Positions 16,167-24,083 of a stretch of DNA of 51,826 bases are shown piece after piece. The position numbers and the translations under genes were made by a program. Origin of the DNA: Streptomyces tateyamensis (GTDB taxonomy: Bacteria > Actinomycetota > Actinomycetes > Streptomycetales > Streptomycetaceae); contig NZ_PYBW01000026.1 of the NCBI RefSeq assembly GCF_003205575.1, positions 1 to 51,826 on the forward strand, written 5' to 3'. Every line of letters starts with the position of its first letter. Position 1 is the first letter of the stretch. The notes below the pieces were generated by a model. It was not told where the DNA came from, searched no databases, and worked only from the letters and a program-made list of their open reading frames with translations.

Positions 16167-17801
16167 ATGGACCACCCCAGCGACTCCCCCGAACAGAGCG
16201 ACAAGACCGTCAGCCGCCGCGCCGCCCTGGCCGGCGGCGCCGCCCTGGCCGCCGCACCGCTGATCGCCGCCACTCCCGCGGCAGCTGACGACCAGTCAGG
16301 CAACGGCCGGGGTGACGGCACCCGGGACGAGGGCCAGGGCTCGCCGCTGCTGCTCACCCGCCCGGAGTCGCTCGGCGCCCCGGCCGTCGAGGGCCTGCAC
16401 CTGACCTTCGGCGCCGACCCGACCCGCCAGATGACCGCCTCCTGGACCACCGACGGCCCGGTGCGCCGCCCCCGGGTCCAGTTGGGCACCCTGGAGGGCG
16501 GGTTCGGCCGCACGGTGGCGGCCGAGACCCGCACCTACACCGACGGCGCCAGCAACCGGGTGGTCTACACCCACCACGCCCGGATGGAGAACCTGCGGCC
16601 CGGTACCTACTACACCTACGCCGCGCTGCACGACGGCGGGCGCCCCGACGCCGGCACCTTCCGCACCGCCGAGCGCGGCCGGCACCCCTTCACCTTCACC
16701 TCCTTCGGCGACCAGGCGGTGCCGAGCACCACCTGGCAGCCGGACGGCAAGGGCGGCTACACCGTGGTCCCCAGCGGCATCGCCTCGCCCGCCTCGGCGG
16801 ACATCGTGGCCGGCATCGAGCAGGTCGACCCGCTCTTCCACCTGCTCAACGGCGACCTGTGCTACGCCAACATCTCGCCGGACCGGCTGCGCACCTGGCA
16901 GGGCTTCCACGCCAACAACACCCGCTCGGCCCGGTACCGCCCGTGGATGCCGGCGGCCGGCAACCACGAGAACGAGAAGGCCAACGGGCCGATCGGCTTC
17001 ACCGCCTTCCAGACCCGGTTCGACCTGCCGGGCAACGGCGGCGACGCCGAGACCCACGGCCTGTGGTACTCCTTCACGGTCGGCTCGGTGCACGTGGTGG
17101 TGCTGCAGAACGACGACGTGGCCTACCAGGACGCCGGCGACGCCTACGTGCACGGCTACAGCGGCGGCGCCCAGCGGGCCTGGCTGGAGCGGGACCTGGC
17201 CGCGGCCCGGGCGGACAGCTCGATCGACTGGGTGGTGGTCTGCATGCACCAGGTGATCATCAGCTCCTCGGACGCCAACGGGGCCGACCGCGGGCTGCGC
17301 GAGCAGTGGGGCCCGCTGTTCGACCGGTTCCAGGTGGACCTGGTGGTCTGCGGTCACGAGCACGACTACGAGCGGTCGCTGGCGGTGCGCGGCACGGTCT
17401 CCGGCTCCGAGACGCTGACCCCGAACCCGGTCTCCTCGGCGACCGACTCGATCGACACCTCGCAGGGCACCGTGCACATGGTGCTGGGCGGCGGCGGCAC
17501 CTCCTCGCCGACCAACTCGAAGTTCTTCGCGCCCGGCAAGGCCAAGGTGATCACGGGTGTGGGCGCGGTGGGCGGCAACGGCAAGCGGACCCCGGTGTAC
17601 GTCTTCGAGGACGCGCCGTGGGTGGGCGTGCGGGACCTGAAGAGCGCGTACGGCTTCGCCGCCTTCACGGTGGACCCGGGGCACCAGCCCGGCGGGACCA
17701 CCAGCATGCACGTGACCTACTACAACGTGGCCCAGCCGGACGGGGCGATCAGCCCGCTGGAGCACTTCGTGCTGCACCGCAAGCGCTCCGACGGGCACTG
17801 A
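16167..17801 (+). CDS. Tat-exported purple acid phosphatase-like metallophosphoesterase
   Basis: 544 aa. A Tat signal is present (SRRAALAGG then a hydrophobic AALAAAPLIAA, cleavage near residues 38-41). A fibronectin-like N-terminal domain of purple acid phosphatases follows (ADPTRQMTASWTT, LRPGTYYTYA). The dinuclear-metal site motifs appear in order: FGDQ, NGDLCYAN (near 229), GNHEN (near 265), CMHQV and GHEHDYER (near 396). Expected role is hydrolysis of phosphomonoesters or phosphodiesters outside the cell to obtain phosphate. The start has GTGAGGA upstream. It is divergent from the trpS leader; no clear PHO box was recognised. The 3' end is followed by a hairpin. Confidence 0.92.
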   Translation: MDHPSDSPEQSDKTVSRRAALAGGAALAAAPLIAATPAAADDQSGNGRGDGTRDEGQGSPLLLTRPESLGAPAVEGLHLTFGADPTRQMTASWTTDGPVRRPRVQLGTLEGGFGRTVAAETRTYTDGASNRVVYTHHARMENLRPGTYYTYAALHDGGRPDAGTFRTAERGRHPFTFTSFGDQAVPSTTWQPDGKGGYTVVPSGIASPASADIVAGIEQVDPLFHLLNGDLCYANISPDRLRTWQGFHANNTRSARYRPWMPAAGNHENEKANGPIGFTAFQTRFDLPGNGGDAETHGLWYSFTVGSVHVVVLQNDDVAYQDAGDAYVHGYSGGAQRAWLERDLAAARADSSIDWVVVCMHQVIISSSDANGADRGLREQWGPLFDRFQVDLVVCGHEHDYERSLAVRGTVSGSETLTPNPVSSATDSIDTSQGTVHMVLGGGGTSSPTNSKFFAPGKAKVITGVGAVGGNGKRTPVYVFEDAPWVGVRDLKSAYGFAAFTVDPGHQPGGTTSMHVTYYNVAQPDGAISPLEHFVLHRKRSDGH

Positions 17802-17819
17802 CCCGCACCGCGCCGCACC

Positions 17820-17851
17820 GGCCGCGTCCACCCTGCGGGGTGGGCGCGGCC
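17820..17851 (+). terminator. Hairpin terminator after the phosphatase gene
   Basis: A 13-bp stem with one G-U wobble (GGCCGCGTCCACC / GGTGGGCGCGGCC) and a 6-base loop, 19 bp after the stop codon. It insulates the next promoter, whose -35 lies 10 bp downstream. Confidence 0.75.
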
Positions 17852-17860
17852 TGCGTGTTA

Positions 17861-17903
17861 TTGACAGGCGCACCTCGGCGAGCCAGGCTAAGCAAGCGCT
17901 TAG
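17861..17903 (+). promoter_or_regulatory. Promoter and TetR-type operator of the kinase/acyl-CoA dehydrogenase operon
   Basis: TTGACA (17861-17866), a 17-bp spacer and CAGGCT (17884-17889) form a promoter. CTAAGC-AAGC-GCTTAG (17888-17903) overlaps the -10 and the expected start site. The reverse complement of the same 16 bp overlaps the -10 of the opposite-strand operon at 24870-24885, next to a TetR gene. Repression by that TetR protein, relieved by an acyl-CoA or related ligand, is the likely control. Confidence 0.75.
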
Positions 17904-17927
17904 TCACCCTCAACCCCCGAGGACGCC

Positions 17928-18926
17928 ATGACCGACAATCCCCCCGGACTCGACCTCGCCAGGCTCCAGGCCCACCTGGGCACCGGGGAGCTGCGGGCCG
18001 AGCTGATCGAGGGCGGCCGCTCCAACCTGACCTACCGGGTCACCGACGGCACCGCGCGCTGGGTGCTGCGCCGTCCGCCGCTGGGCCACGTGCTGGCCAC
18101 CGCCCACGACATGGCCCGCGAGTACCGGGTGCTCAGTGCGCTGCACGGCTCCGCCGTCCCGGTCCCGCGGACCCTGCGGCTGACCGAGGACCCCGAGGTG
18201 ATCGGCGCCCCCTTCTACCTGATGGAGTTCGTCGAGGGGACCGCGCACCGCGACAGCGCGGCGCTGGCCGCCCTGGGCCCCGCACGGGTGCGGGCCCTGG
18301 CCGACCGCCTGGTGGACACTCTGGTCGCCCTGCACGCGATCGACCCGCAGGAAGTCGGCCTGGCCGACTTCGGGCGCCCCGAGGGGTTCATGGCCCGTCA
18401 GGTGCAGCGCTGGGGCAAGCAGCTGGCCGCCTCCCGCAGCCGCGAGGTGCCCGGCATCGACCGCCTGGCCGAGGCGCTGGCCGCCAGCGTGCCCGACTCC
18501 CCCGCCCCCGCCCTGGTGCACGGCGACTACCGGCTGGACAACGTGCTGGTCGACCCGGACGACCGGATCGCCGCGGTGCTCGACTGGGAGATGTCCACCC
18601 TCGGCGACCCGCTCACCGACCTCGGGCTGCTGGTGATGTACACCGACCTGGCCGGGCAGTTCGCCGGCGTCATCCCGGGCGTCGCACTGGCCCCCGGCTT
18701 CCCCTCCGGTCCCGAACTGGTCGAGCGGTACGCCGCCGGGTCGGGGCGCGACGTGTCCGGCGTCGACTGGTACGTGGCCTTCGCCTCGTTCAAGCTCGCC
18801 GTGGTGCTGGAGGGCATCCACTTCCGCTTCGCCCAGGGCCGCACGGTCGGAGCCGGTTTCGACCGGGTCGGCGCGCTGGTCCCGCACTTCGTCGACCACG
18901 GGCTCGCCGCCCTCAAGGAGGTCTGA
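17928..18926 (+). CDS. Aminoglycoside-phosphotransferase-fold kinase (ACAD10/11 kinase-domain type)
   Basis: 332 aa. The APH fold is clear: a nucleotide-loop region (GGRSNLTYRV, WVLRRPP), the catalytic HGDYRLDN near residue 199 and the metal-binding LDWEMSTLGDPLTDLG near 218. This matches the N-terminal kinase domain of animal ACAD10/ACAD11 and bacterial relatives such as LvaA of levulinate catabolism, which phosphorylate the 4-hydroxyl of 4-hydroxyacyl-CoA. The next gene matches the dehydrogenase half of ACAD10/11, so the pair probably makes enoyl-CoA from 4-hydroxyacyl-CoA by phosphorylation and elimination. First gene of a tight operon; its 3' end carries the AAGGAGG for the next gene. An antibiotic-resistance role is unlikely. 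Confidence 0.88.
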   Translation: MTDNPPGLDLARLQAHLGTGELRAELIEGGRSNLTYRVTDGTARWVLRRPPLGHVLATAHDMAREYRVLSALHGSAVPVPRTLRLTEDPEVIGAPFYLMEFVEGTAHRDSAALAALGPARVRALADRLVDTLVALHAIDPQEVGLADFGRPEGFMARQVQRWGKQLAASRSREVPGIDRLAEALAASVPDSPAPALVHGDYRLDNVLVDPDDRIAAVLDWEMSTLGDPLTDLGLLVMYTDLAGQFAGVIPGVALAPGFPSGPELVERYAAGSGRDVSGVDWYVAFASFKLAVVLEGIHFRFAQGRTVGAGFDRVGALVPHFVDHGLAALKEV

Positions 18927-18931
18927 CCACG

Positions 18932-20137
18932 ATGGACTTCGCCTTCGACGCCGCCACCGAGGAACTGCGCGAGCGGCTCACCGCCTTCATGGACGAGTGC
19001 GTCTACCCGGCCGAGGCGCGCCTGACGCTGAACGAGGACTGGTCCACCCCGGCCGTGGTCCGCGAGCTCCAGCAGGAGGCCCGGGCCCGCGGCCTGTGGA
19101 ACCTCTTCTACGAGCTGCCCAACCTGCAGTACGCACCGCTGGCCGAGATCACCGGCCGCAGCATCCAGCTGGCCCCCGCCGCGACCAACTGCGCGGCCCC
19201 CGACACCGGGAACATGGAGCTGCTGGCCCAGTTCGGCGACGAGGCGCAGCGCAAGCAGTGGCTGGAGCCGCTGCTGGCCGGGGAGATCCGCTCCGCCTTC
19301 GCGATGACCGAGCCCGAGGTGGCCTCCTCCGACGCCACCAACATCCGCACCCGGATCGAGCGGGTCGGTTGGGGGTCCCCCCGGACGAAGTCTGGGGGAC
19401 AGTACGTGGTCAACGGCCGCAAGTGGTACATCACCGGCGCGATGAACCCGGACTGCAAGGTCTTCATCGTGATGGGCCAGACCGACCCCGAGGCGGACGT
19501 GCGCCACCGCCAGTCGATGATCCTGGTCCCGCGCGACACCCCAGGCGTCACGGTGCGCCGGGCCATGACGGTCTTCGGCTACGAGGACCGCGACCACGGC
19601 GGCCACGCCGAGGTCGTCTTCGAGGACGCCCGGGTGCCGGCCGCCAACCTGATCGGCGAGCCCGGTTCCGGCTTCGCGATCGCCCAGGCCCGGCTGGGCC
19701 CGGGCCGGATCCACCACTGCATGCGGGCGATCGGGATCGCCGAGCGGGCGCTGGAGCTGATGTGCCGCCGGGTCAGCGAGCGGACCGCATTCGGCCGGCC
19801 GCTGGCCGACCAGGGCGTGGTGCAGGACTGGATCGCCGAGTCCCGGGTGCGGATCGAGCAGGCCCGGCTGCTGGTGCTCAAGACCGCCTGGCTGATGGAC
19901 ACCGTGGGCAACAAGGGCGCGCACACCGAGATCCAGGCGATCAAGATCGTGGTGCCGCAGACCGTGGAGTGGATCCTGGACAAGGCGGTGCAGGCGCACG
20001 GCGCGGCCGGCGTCAGCCAGGACACCCCGCTGGCCGTGCTGTGGGCCGGCAACCGCACCCTGCGCCTGGCCGACGGCCCGGACGAGGTGCACCGCCGCTC
20101 GCTGGCCCGTCGTGAGCTGAGGAGGTACCAGGGATGA
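18932..20137 (+). CDS. ACAD10/11-type acyl-CoA dehydrogenase with an in-frame palindromic insertion
   Basis: 401 aa FAD enzyme. Blocks remembered from animal ACAD11 are present in order: NCAAPDTGNME, AMTEPEVASSDATNI, NGRKWYITGA, VFGYEDRDHGGH, RLGPGRIHHCMRAIG, HGAAGVSQDTPLA and LADGPDEVHRRS. Residues about 147-156 are unlike the family and are encoded by a palindromic repeat element inserted in a surface loop before the NGRKWYITG strand; the frame is preserved. It starts 5 bp after the kinase stop, with AAGGAGG inside the kinase gene, and its stop overlaps the next start (ATGA). Predicted role: conversion of phosphorylated 4-hydroxyacyl-CoA to enoyl-CoA, or classical alpha,beta-dehydrogenation. 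Confidence 0.92.
   Translation: MDFAFDAATEELRERLTAFMDECVYPAEARLTLNEDWSTPAVVRELQQEARARGLWNLFYELPNLQYAPLAEITGRSIQLAPAATNCAAPDTGNMELLAQFGDEAQRKQWLEPLLAGEIRSAFAMTEPEVASSDATNIRTRIERVGWGSPRTKSGGQYVVNGRKWYITGAMNPDCKVFIVMGQTDPEADVRHRQSMILVPRDTPGVTVRRAMTVFGYEDRDHGGHAEVVFEDARVPAANLIGEPGSGFAIAQARLGPGRIHHCMRAIGIAERALELMCRRVSERTAFGRPLADQGVVQDWIAESRVRIEQARLLVLKTAWLMDTVGNKGAHTEIQAIKIVVPQTVEWILDKAVQAHGAAGVSQDTPLAVLWAGNRTLRLADGPDEVHRRSLARRELRRYQG
19369..19399 (+). repeat. Palindromic Streptomyces-type repeat inserted in a coding sequence
   Basis: The segment TTGGGGGTCCCCCC, then GGACGAAGTC, then TGGGGGA is a double palindrome: GGGGG/CCCCC, and GTCCCCC/GGGGGAC around the GACGAAGTC centre. From memory, near-identical elements (TTGGGGGTCCCCCC...TGGGGGA) are scattered between genes in many Streptomyces genomes. 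Here about 30 bp, a multiple of three, lies inside a dehydrogenase gene and adds WGSPRTKSGG-like residues. Confidence 0.7.
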
Positions 20138-21312
20138 CCGAGGAACTGCGGACCCGGGTGCACGAACTGCTGGAGCGCACGCCCCCGCAGGACGTCGACC
20201 CGATCGACTTCCTGCGCGCCAGGTTCGACGCCGGACTGGCCTGGGTGCACTTCCCGGTCGGGCTCGGCGGGCTGGGCGCGCCGCGGGCGCTGCAGGCCGT
20301 GGTGGACGCCGAACTGGCCGCCGCCGGCGCGCCGGACAACGACCCGCGGCGGATCGGGATCGGCCTGGGCATGGCCGCGCCCACCATCCTGCGCTACGGC
20401 ACCGAGGAGCAGCAGCGGCGCTGGCTGCGCCCGCTGTGGACCGGCGAGGAGGTCTGGTGCCAGCTGTTCAGCGAGCCCGGTGCCGGCTCCGACCTGGCCG
20501 CGCTCGCCACCCGCGCGGTGCCCGGCCCGGACGGCGTCTGGACGGTGGACGGCCAGAAGGTGTGGACCTCCACGGCGCACACCGCCCGCTGGGCGATCCT
20601 GATCGCCCGCACCGACCCGGCGGTGCCCAAGCACCGGGGCATCACCTACTTCGTCTGCGACATGACCGACCCCGGGGTCGAGGTCCGCCCGCTGCGCCAG
20701 CTCACCGGCGAGGCCGAGTTCAACGAGGTCTTCCTGACCGGGGTGCGGATCCCCGACACCGACCGGCTCGGCGCCGTCGGCGAGGGCTGGCAGGTGGCCC
20801 AGACCACGCTGAACAACGAGCGGGTCTCGATCGGCGGCCAGCGGATGCCCCGCGAGGGCGGGTTGATCGGCATGGTGGCCGACACCTGGCGCACCCGACC
20901 GGAGTTGCGCACCCCCGAGCTGCACCAGCGGCTGCTCGCCCACTGGGTGGACGCCGAGGTGCTGCGGCTGACCGGCGAGCGGCTGCGCCAGCAGCTGGCG
21001 GCCGGCCAGCCCGGCCCCGAGGGCGCCGGCGGCAAGCTCGGTTTCGCGCGGCTGGCCCAGCAGTTGACCGGTTTCGAGGTGGAGCTGCTCGGCGAGGAGG
21101 GGCTCGGCTACGACGACTGGAGCTTCGTGCGCCCCGAACTGGTGGACTTCACCGGCCGCGAGGCGGGCTACCGCTACCTGCGAGCCAAGGGCAACTCGAT
21201 CGAGGGCGGGACCAGCGAGGTCCTGCGCAACATCATCGCCGAGCGGGTGCTGGGGCTGCCGCCCGAGCCGCGCACGGACAAGGACGTGCCGTGGAAGGAG
21301 CTGTCCCGGTGA
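20134..21312 (+). CDS. Acyl-CoA dehydrogenase, FadE29-like subunit
   Basis: 392 aa with the full three-domain ACAD layout: GIGLGMAAPTILRYGTEEQ, then FSEPGAGSDLAAL and the flavin-site WTSTAHTARW, an NERVSIGGQ helix, and the C-terminal IEGGTSEVLRNIIAERVLG signature. Its start overlaps the preceding stop (ATGA) and its own stop overlaps the next start (GTGA), implying translational coupling. Size and neighbour arrangement match actinobacterial FadE28/FadE29-type pairs that assemble as alpha2beta2 heterotetramers, so this would be the longer partner of the following gene. The natural acyl chain is unknown. Confidence 0.9.
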   Translation: MTEELRTRVHELLERTPPQDVDPIDFLRARFDAGLAWVHFPVGLGGLGAPRALQAVVDAELAAAGAPDNDPRRIGIGLGMAAPTILRYGTEEQQRRWLRPLWTGEEVWCQLFSEPGAGSDLAALATRAVPGPDGVWTVDGQKVWTSTAHTARWAILIARTDPAVPKHRGITYFVCDMTDPGVEVRPLRQLTGEAEFNEVFLTGVRIPDTDRLGAVGEGWQVAQTTLNNERVSIGGQRMPREGGLIGMVADTWRTRPELRTPELHQRLLAHWVDAEVLRLTGERLRQQLAAGQPGPEGAGGKLGFARLAQQLTGFEVELLGEEGLGYDDWSFVRPELVDFTGREAGYRYLRAKGNSIEGGTSEVLRNIIAERVLGLPPEPRTDKDVPWKELSR

Positions 21313-22313
21313 ACCTGCTCTACACCGAGGTCGAGGAGGAGCTGCGGGCCAGCCTGCGCGACCTGCTCACCGACCGCAGCCCGATCGACGCGGTGCTCGC
21401 CCGGGCCACCGCCCAGCAGGGCTACGACCCGTCACTGTGGCGGGAGTTGACCCAGCTCGGAGTGCCCGAGCTGCTGGCCCCCGAGGCCGGTGGCAGCTGG
21501 CGCGAGGTCGCCGTGGTGATGGAGGAGCTGGGCCGCTCGCTGGCCCCGACCCCGGTGCTGGGCAGCGTGGTGCTGGCCGGCTCGGTGCTCGGGCCCGCCG
21601 AGCGCACGGCCACCCTGGCGGTCCCGTTCTCGCTCGGCGCGCCGACCGTGCGGGCCGAGGGCGGCGCACTGACCGGCACCGTCACCTCGGTGGCGGACGC
21701 GCTGACGGCCGATCAGCTGGTGGTGCCGGTCGAGGGCGGCGCACTGTACCTGGTGGAGTCCGGGTTCACCGTCACCCCGCGCACCTCGCTGGACCTGACC
21801 CGCCCGCTCGCGGACGTGGTGCTGGCCCAGGCGCCCGGCCAACTGCTCACCGAGGACCCGGCGGTGCTGGCGCAGGCCCTGCTCACCGGCGCCGGGATGC
21901 TGGCCTCCGAGCAACTGGGCCTGGCCGAACGGTGCCTGGCCATGACGGTCGAGTACCTGCGCGAACGCCGCCAGTTCAACCGGCCGCTGGGCTCCTTCCA
22001 GGCGCTCAAGCACCGGCTGGCCGACCTCTGGCTGGAGGTGGTCGGCGCCCGCGCCGCCGCCCGGGCCGCGGCCGACGCGCTGGCCACCGGGGCTCCCGAC
22101 GCCGCGGTCACGGTCGCGGTGGCCGCCTCGCACTGCGGCACCGTCGCGGTCCGCGCGGCCGAGGAGTGCGTCCAGCTGCACGGCGGCATCGGCATGACCT
22201 GGGAGCACCCGGCGCACCTCTACCTCAAGCGCGCCAAGGCCGACCAGCTGGCCCTGGGCACCCCCGGCCGCCACCGCACCGCCCTGGCCGAGCTGGTGAA
22301 CCTGCCGGCCTGA
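21309..22313 (+). CDS. Acyl-CoA dehydrogenase, short FadE28-like subunit
   Basis: 334 aa, shorter than a typical ACAD because the middle beta-domain is reduced and low in conserved FAD contacts. The C-terminal half is well conserved (LGLAERCLAMTVEYLRERRQFNRPLGSFQALKHRLADL; CVQLHGGIGMTWEHPAHLYLKRAKA). This pattern fits the partner subunit of a heteromeric ACAD. The GTG start overlaps the previous stop by four bases. It ends the plus-strand operon and is followed three bases later by a strong hairpin. Confidence 0.88.
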   Translation: MNLLYTEVEEELRASLRDLLTDRSPIDAVLARATAQQGYDPSLWRELTQLGVPELLAPEAGGSWREVAVVMEELGRSLAPTPVLGSVVLAGSVLGPAERTATLAVPFSLGAPTVRAEGGALTGTVTSVADALTADQLVVPVEGGALYLVESGFTVTPRTSLDLTRPLADVVLAQAPGQLLTEDPAVLAQALLTGAGMLASEQLGLAERCLAMTVEYLRERRQFNRPLGSFQALKHRLADLWLEVVGARAAARAAADALATGAPDAAVTVAVAASHCGTVAVRAAEECVQLHGGIGMTWEHPAHLYLKRAKADQLALGTPGRHRTALAELVNLPA

Positions 22314-22315
22314 CC

Positions 22316-22358
22316 CACGGCGGTGCCCCGAGGAGTGACTCCTCGGGGCACCGCCGTG
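22316..22358. terminator. Bidirectional hairpin terminator between convergent operons
   Basis: A 21-bp perfect stem (beginning CACGGCGGTGCCCCGAGGAG and mirrored to 22358) with a single unpaired central base fills the whole gap between the dehydrogenase stop (22313) and the oxidoreductase stop (22360). It should terminate transcription from both sides. Confidence 0.9.
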
Positions 22359-22359
22359 C

Positions 22360-23316
22360 TCACGGAACGATCACCACACGCCCCGTCGTACTGCCCTCGG
22401 CGACCCGCTGGACGCCCTCGGCGGCGCCGGCCAGGGGCAGGCGCTCGCTGACCAGCGGGCGGACCAGCCCGGCGGCGGCCAGGGTGGTGAGCTCCTGGTG
22501 GCAGGCCCGCACCGCGGCCGGGTCCTTGGTGTTGTACAGGCCCCAGTGCAGGCCCAGCACCGAGTAGTTCTTCACCAGCGCGTGGCCCAGCGGCGGGGTG
22601 GGGATGGTGCCGCTGGTGAAGCCGACCACCACGATCCGGCCCTCGAAGGCGACGCACTTGGTGGACCCGGTGTAGGCGTCGCCGCCCACCGGGTCGAAGA
22701 CCACGTCCGCACCGCGCCCGCCGGTGGCCTCCTTGACCGCGGCCACGAAGTCGGCGGCCTTCCGGTCCACCACCAGGTCCGCGCCCAACTCCTTGGCCAC
22801 CGCCGCCTTCTCGGGCCCGCCGACGACCGCGACCACCCGCGCGCCGGCCGCCTTGCCCAGCTGCACCGCCGCGCTGCCCACGCCGCCGGCCGCCGCGTGC
22901 ACCAGCAGGGTCTCGCCGGCCTGCAGCCGGGCCCGACGGTGCAGCGCGAACCAGGCTGTCTGGTAGCCGATGTGCAGGGCCGCGGCCTGCGCGTCGTCCA
23001 GCGCGTCGGGGGCGGGGAACAGTGCCCGCGAGTCCAGCAGCGCGTACTCGGCGAACGCCCCGCTGCCGCCCACCGGGTTGCCGATCACCCTCTCCCCACC
23101 GGGCAGTTCGCCGCAGAGCTCGACCCCCGGGGTGTACGGCAGCGGCGGCTTCACCTGGTACAGGCCCATGCACATCAGCGCGTCGGGGAAGTTGACCGCC
23201 GCCGCCCGCACCTTCACCAGCACCTGGTGCTCGCCGGGCACCGGGGCCGGCGCGTCCTCGACCAGCCGCATCACCTCGCGCGGCAACCCCAGCTCCGTGA
23301 CCTGCCAAGCCTTCAT
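22360..23316 (-). CDS. NADPH:quinone oxidoreductase-like MDR enzyme
   Basis: 318 aa, medium-chain dehydrogenase/reductase without the zinc ligands of alcohol dehydrogenases. The N-terminal GroES-like domain has VRAAAVNFPDALMCMG and PYTPGVELCG. The nucleotide-binding motif is HAAAGGVGSAAVQLGKAAG, and ADVVFDPVGG follows. It could reduce an enone, quinone or enoyl-CoA made by neighbouring dehydrogenases. ATG 23316 has GGAG upstream and overlaps the stop of the preceding SDR gene (ATGA). Third gene of the minus-strand operon controlled by the shared TetR operator. Confidence 0.9.
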   Translation of the reverse strand: MKAWQVTELGLPREVMRLVEDAPAPVPGEHQVLVKVRAAAVNFPDALMCMGLYQVKPPLPYTPGVELCGELPGGERVIGNPVGGSGAFAEYALLDSRALFPAPDALDDAQAAALHIGYQTAWFALHRRARLQAGETLLVHAAAGGVGSAAVQLGKAAGARVVAVVGGPEKAAVAKELGADLVVDRKAADFVAAVKEATGGRGADVVFDPVGGDAYTGSTKCVAFEGRIVVVGFTSGTIPTPPLGHALVKNYSVLGLHWGLYNTKDPAAVRACHQELTTLAAAGLVRPLVSERLPLAGAAEGVQRVAEGSTTGRVVIVP

Positions 23317-24083
23317 GACGCTCCTTCGACGAACTTGCGCTGCAGGTGGTTCATCCCGTCCAGCCAGCGGTCCGGGTCGGCGGCTCGGGCCGCGTAGTAG
23401 CCCGCCACCTCGGGGTGCGGCAGGATCAGGAACCGCTCCTCGGCGATCGCGCGCAGCACGTCCGCCGCGACCTGTTCCGGCTCCAGCGCCCCGGCTCCCA
23501 TCAGCGCCTTGCCCACCGCGCCGGACTCCTCCAGGATCTGGGTCCGCACGCCCTGCGGGCAGAGCGCGTGCACCCGCACCCCGCGGTGGCGGTAGGTGGC
23601 CGAGAGCCACTCGGCGAAGGCCAGCGCGGCGTGCTTGCTCACCGAGTACGGCGCCGAGCCGAGCATGGTGAGCAGTCCGGCGGCCGAGACGGTGGCCACG
23701 AACCGGCCCTCGCCGCGCTCCAGCCACTCGGGCAGCAGCAGTTCGGCGGCCCGCACGTGCGCCATCACGTTGACCTCCCAGGCCGCCGACCAGGCGGACT
23801 CGGGCGCGTCGGCCCCACCGCCCGGGGCCACCCCGGCGTTGGCGCAGTACACGTCGATCCGCCCCAGCTCGGCCCGGGCCGCGGTGATCAGCGCCTCCAC
23901 GCCCTCCCGGCCGGCCGCGTCGCCGGGGATCGCCAGCGCGCCCAGCCGCTCGGCGGTCGCGGCGGCCGCCGCAGTGTCCACGTCGTTGACCACCACCCGG
24001 GCGCCCTCGGCGGCGAAGGCCGCGGCCAGCGCCGCGCCGATGCCGCGCCCGGCGCCGGTGACCACCACCGTGCGCGCGCTCAC
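23313..24083 (-). CDS. Short-chain dehydrogenase/reductase
   Basis: 256 aa classical SDR. Cofactor motif TGAGRGIG, the ND at the end of beta-2 (VVVNDVD), NAG motif (YCANAGVA), and the catalytic Ser with YSVSK (SAAGLLTMLGSAPYSVSK). GTG 24083 overlaps the upstream stop by four bases, and its own stop overlaps the next start. A substrate such as a 3-hydroxyacyl-CoA or alcohol intermediate fits the context but is not proven. Confidence 0.9.
   Translation of the reverse strand: MSARTVVVTGAGRGIGAALAAAFAAEGARVVVNDVDTAAAAATAERLGALAIPGDAAGREGVEALITAARAELGRIDVYCANAGVAPGGGADAPESAWSAAWEVNVMAHVRAAELLLPEWLERGEGRFVATVSAAGLLTMLGSAPYSVSKHAALAFAEWLSATYRHRGVRVHALCPQGVRTQILEESGAVGKALMGAGALEPEQVAADVLRAIAEERFLILPHPEVAGYYAARAADPDRWLDGMNHLQRKFVEGAS

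Noticed and set aside
17928..18926. Antibiotic resistance by the APH-like kinase
   Set aside because: It is the first gene of an acyl-CoA dehydrogenase operon, controlled with SDR genes, and matches the ACAD10/11 kinase half.
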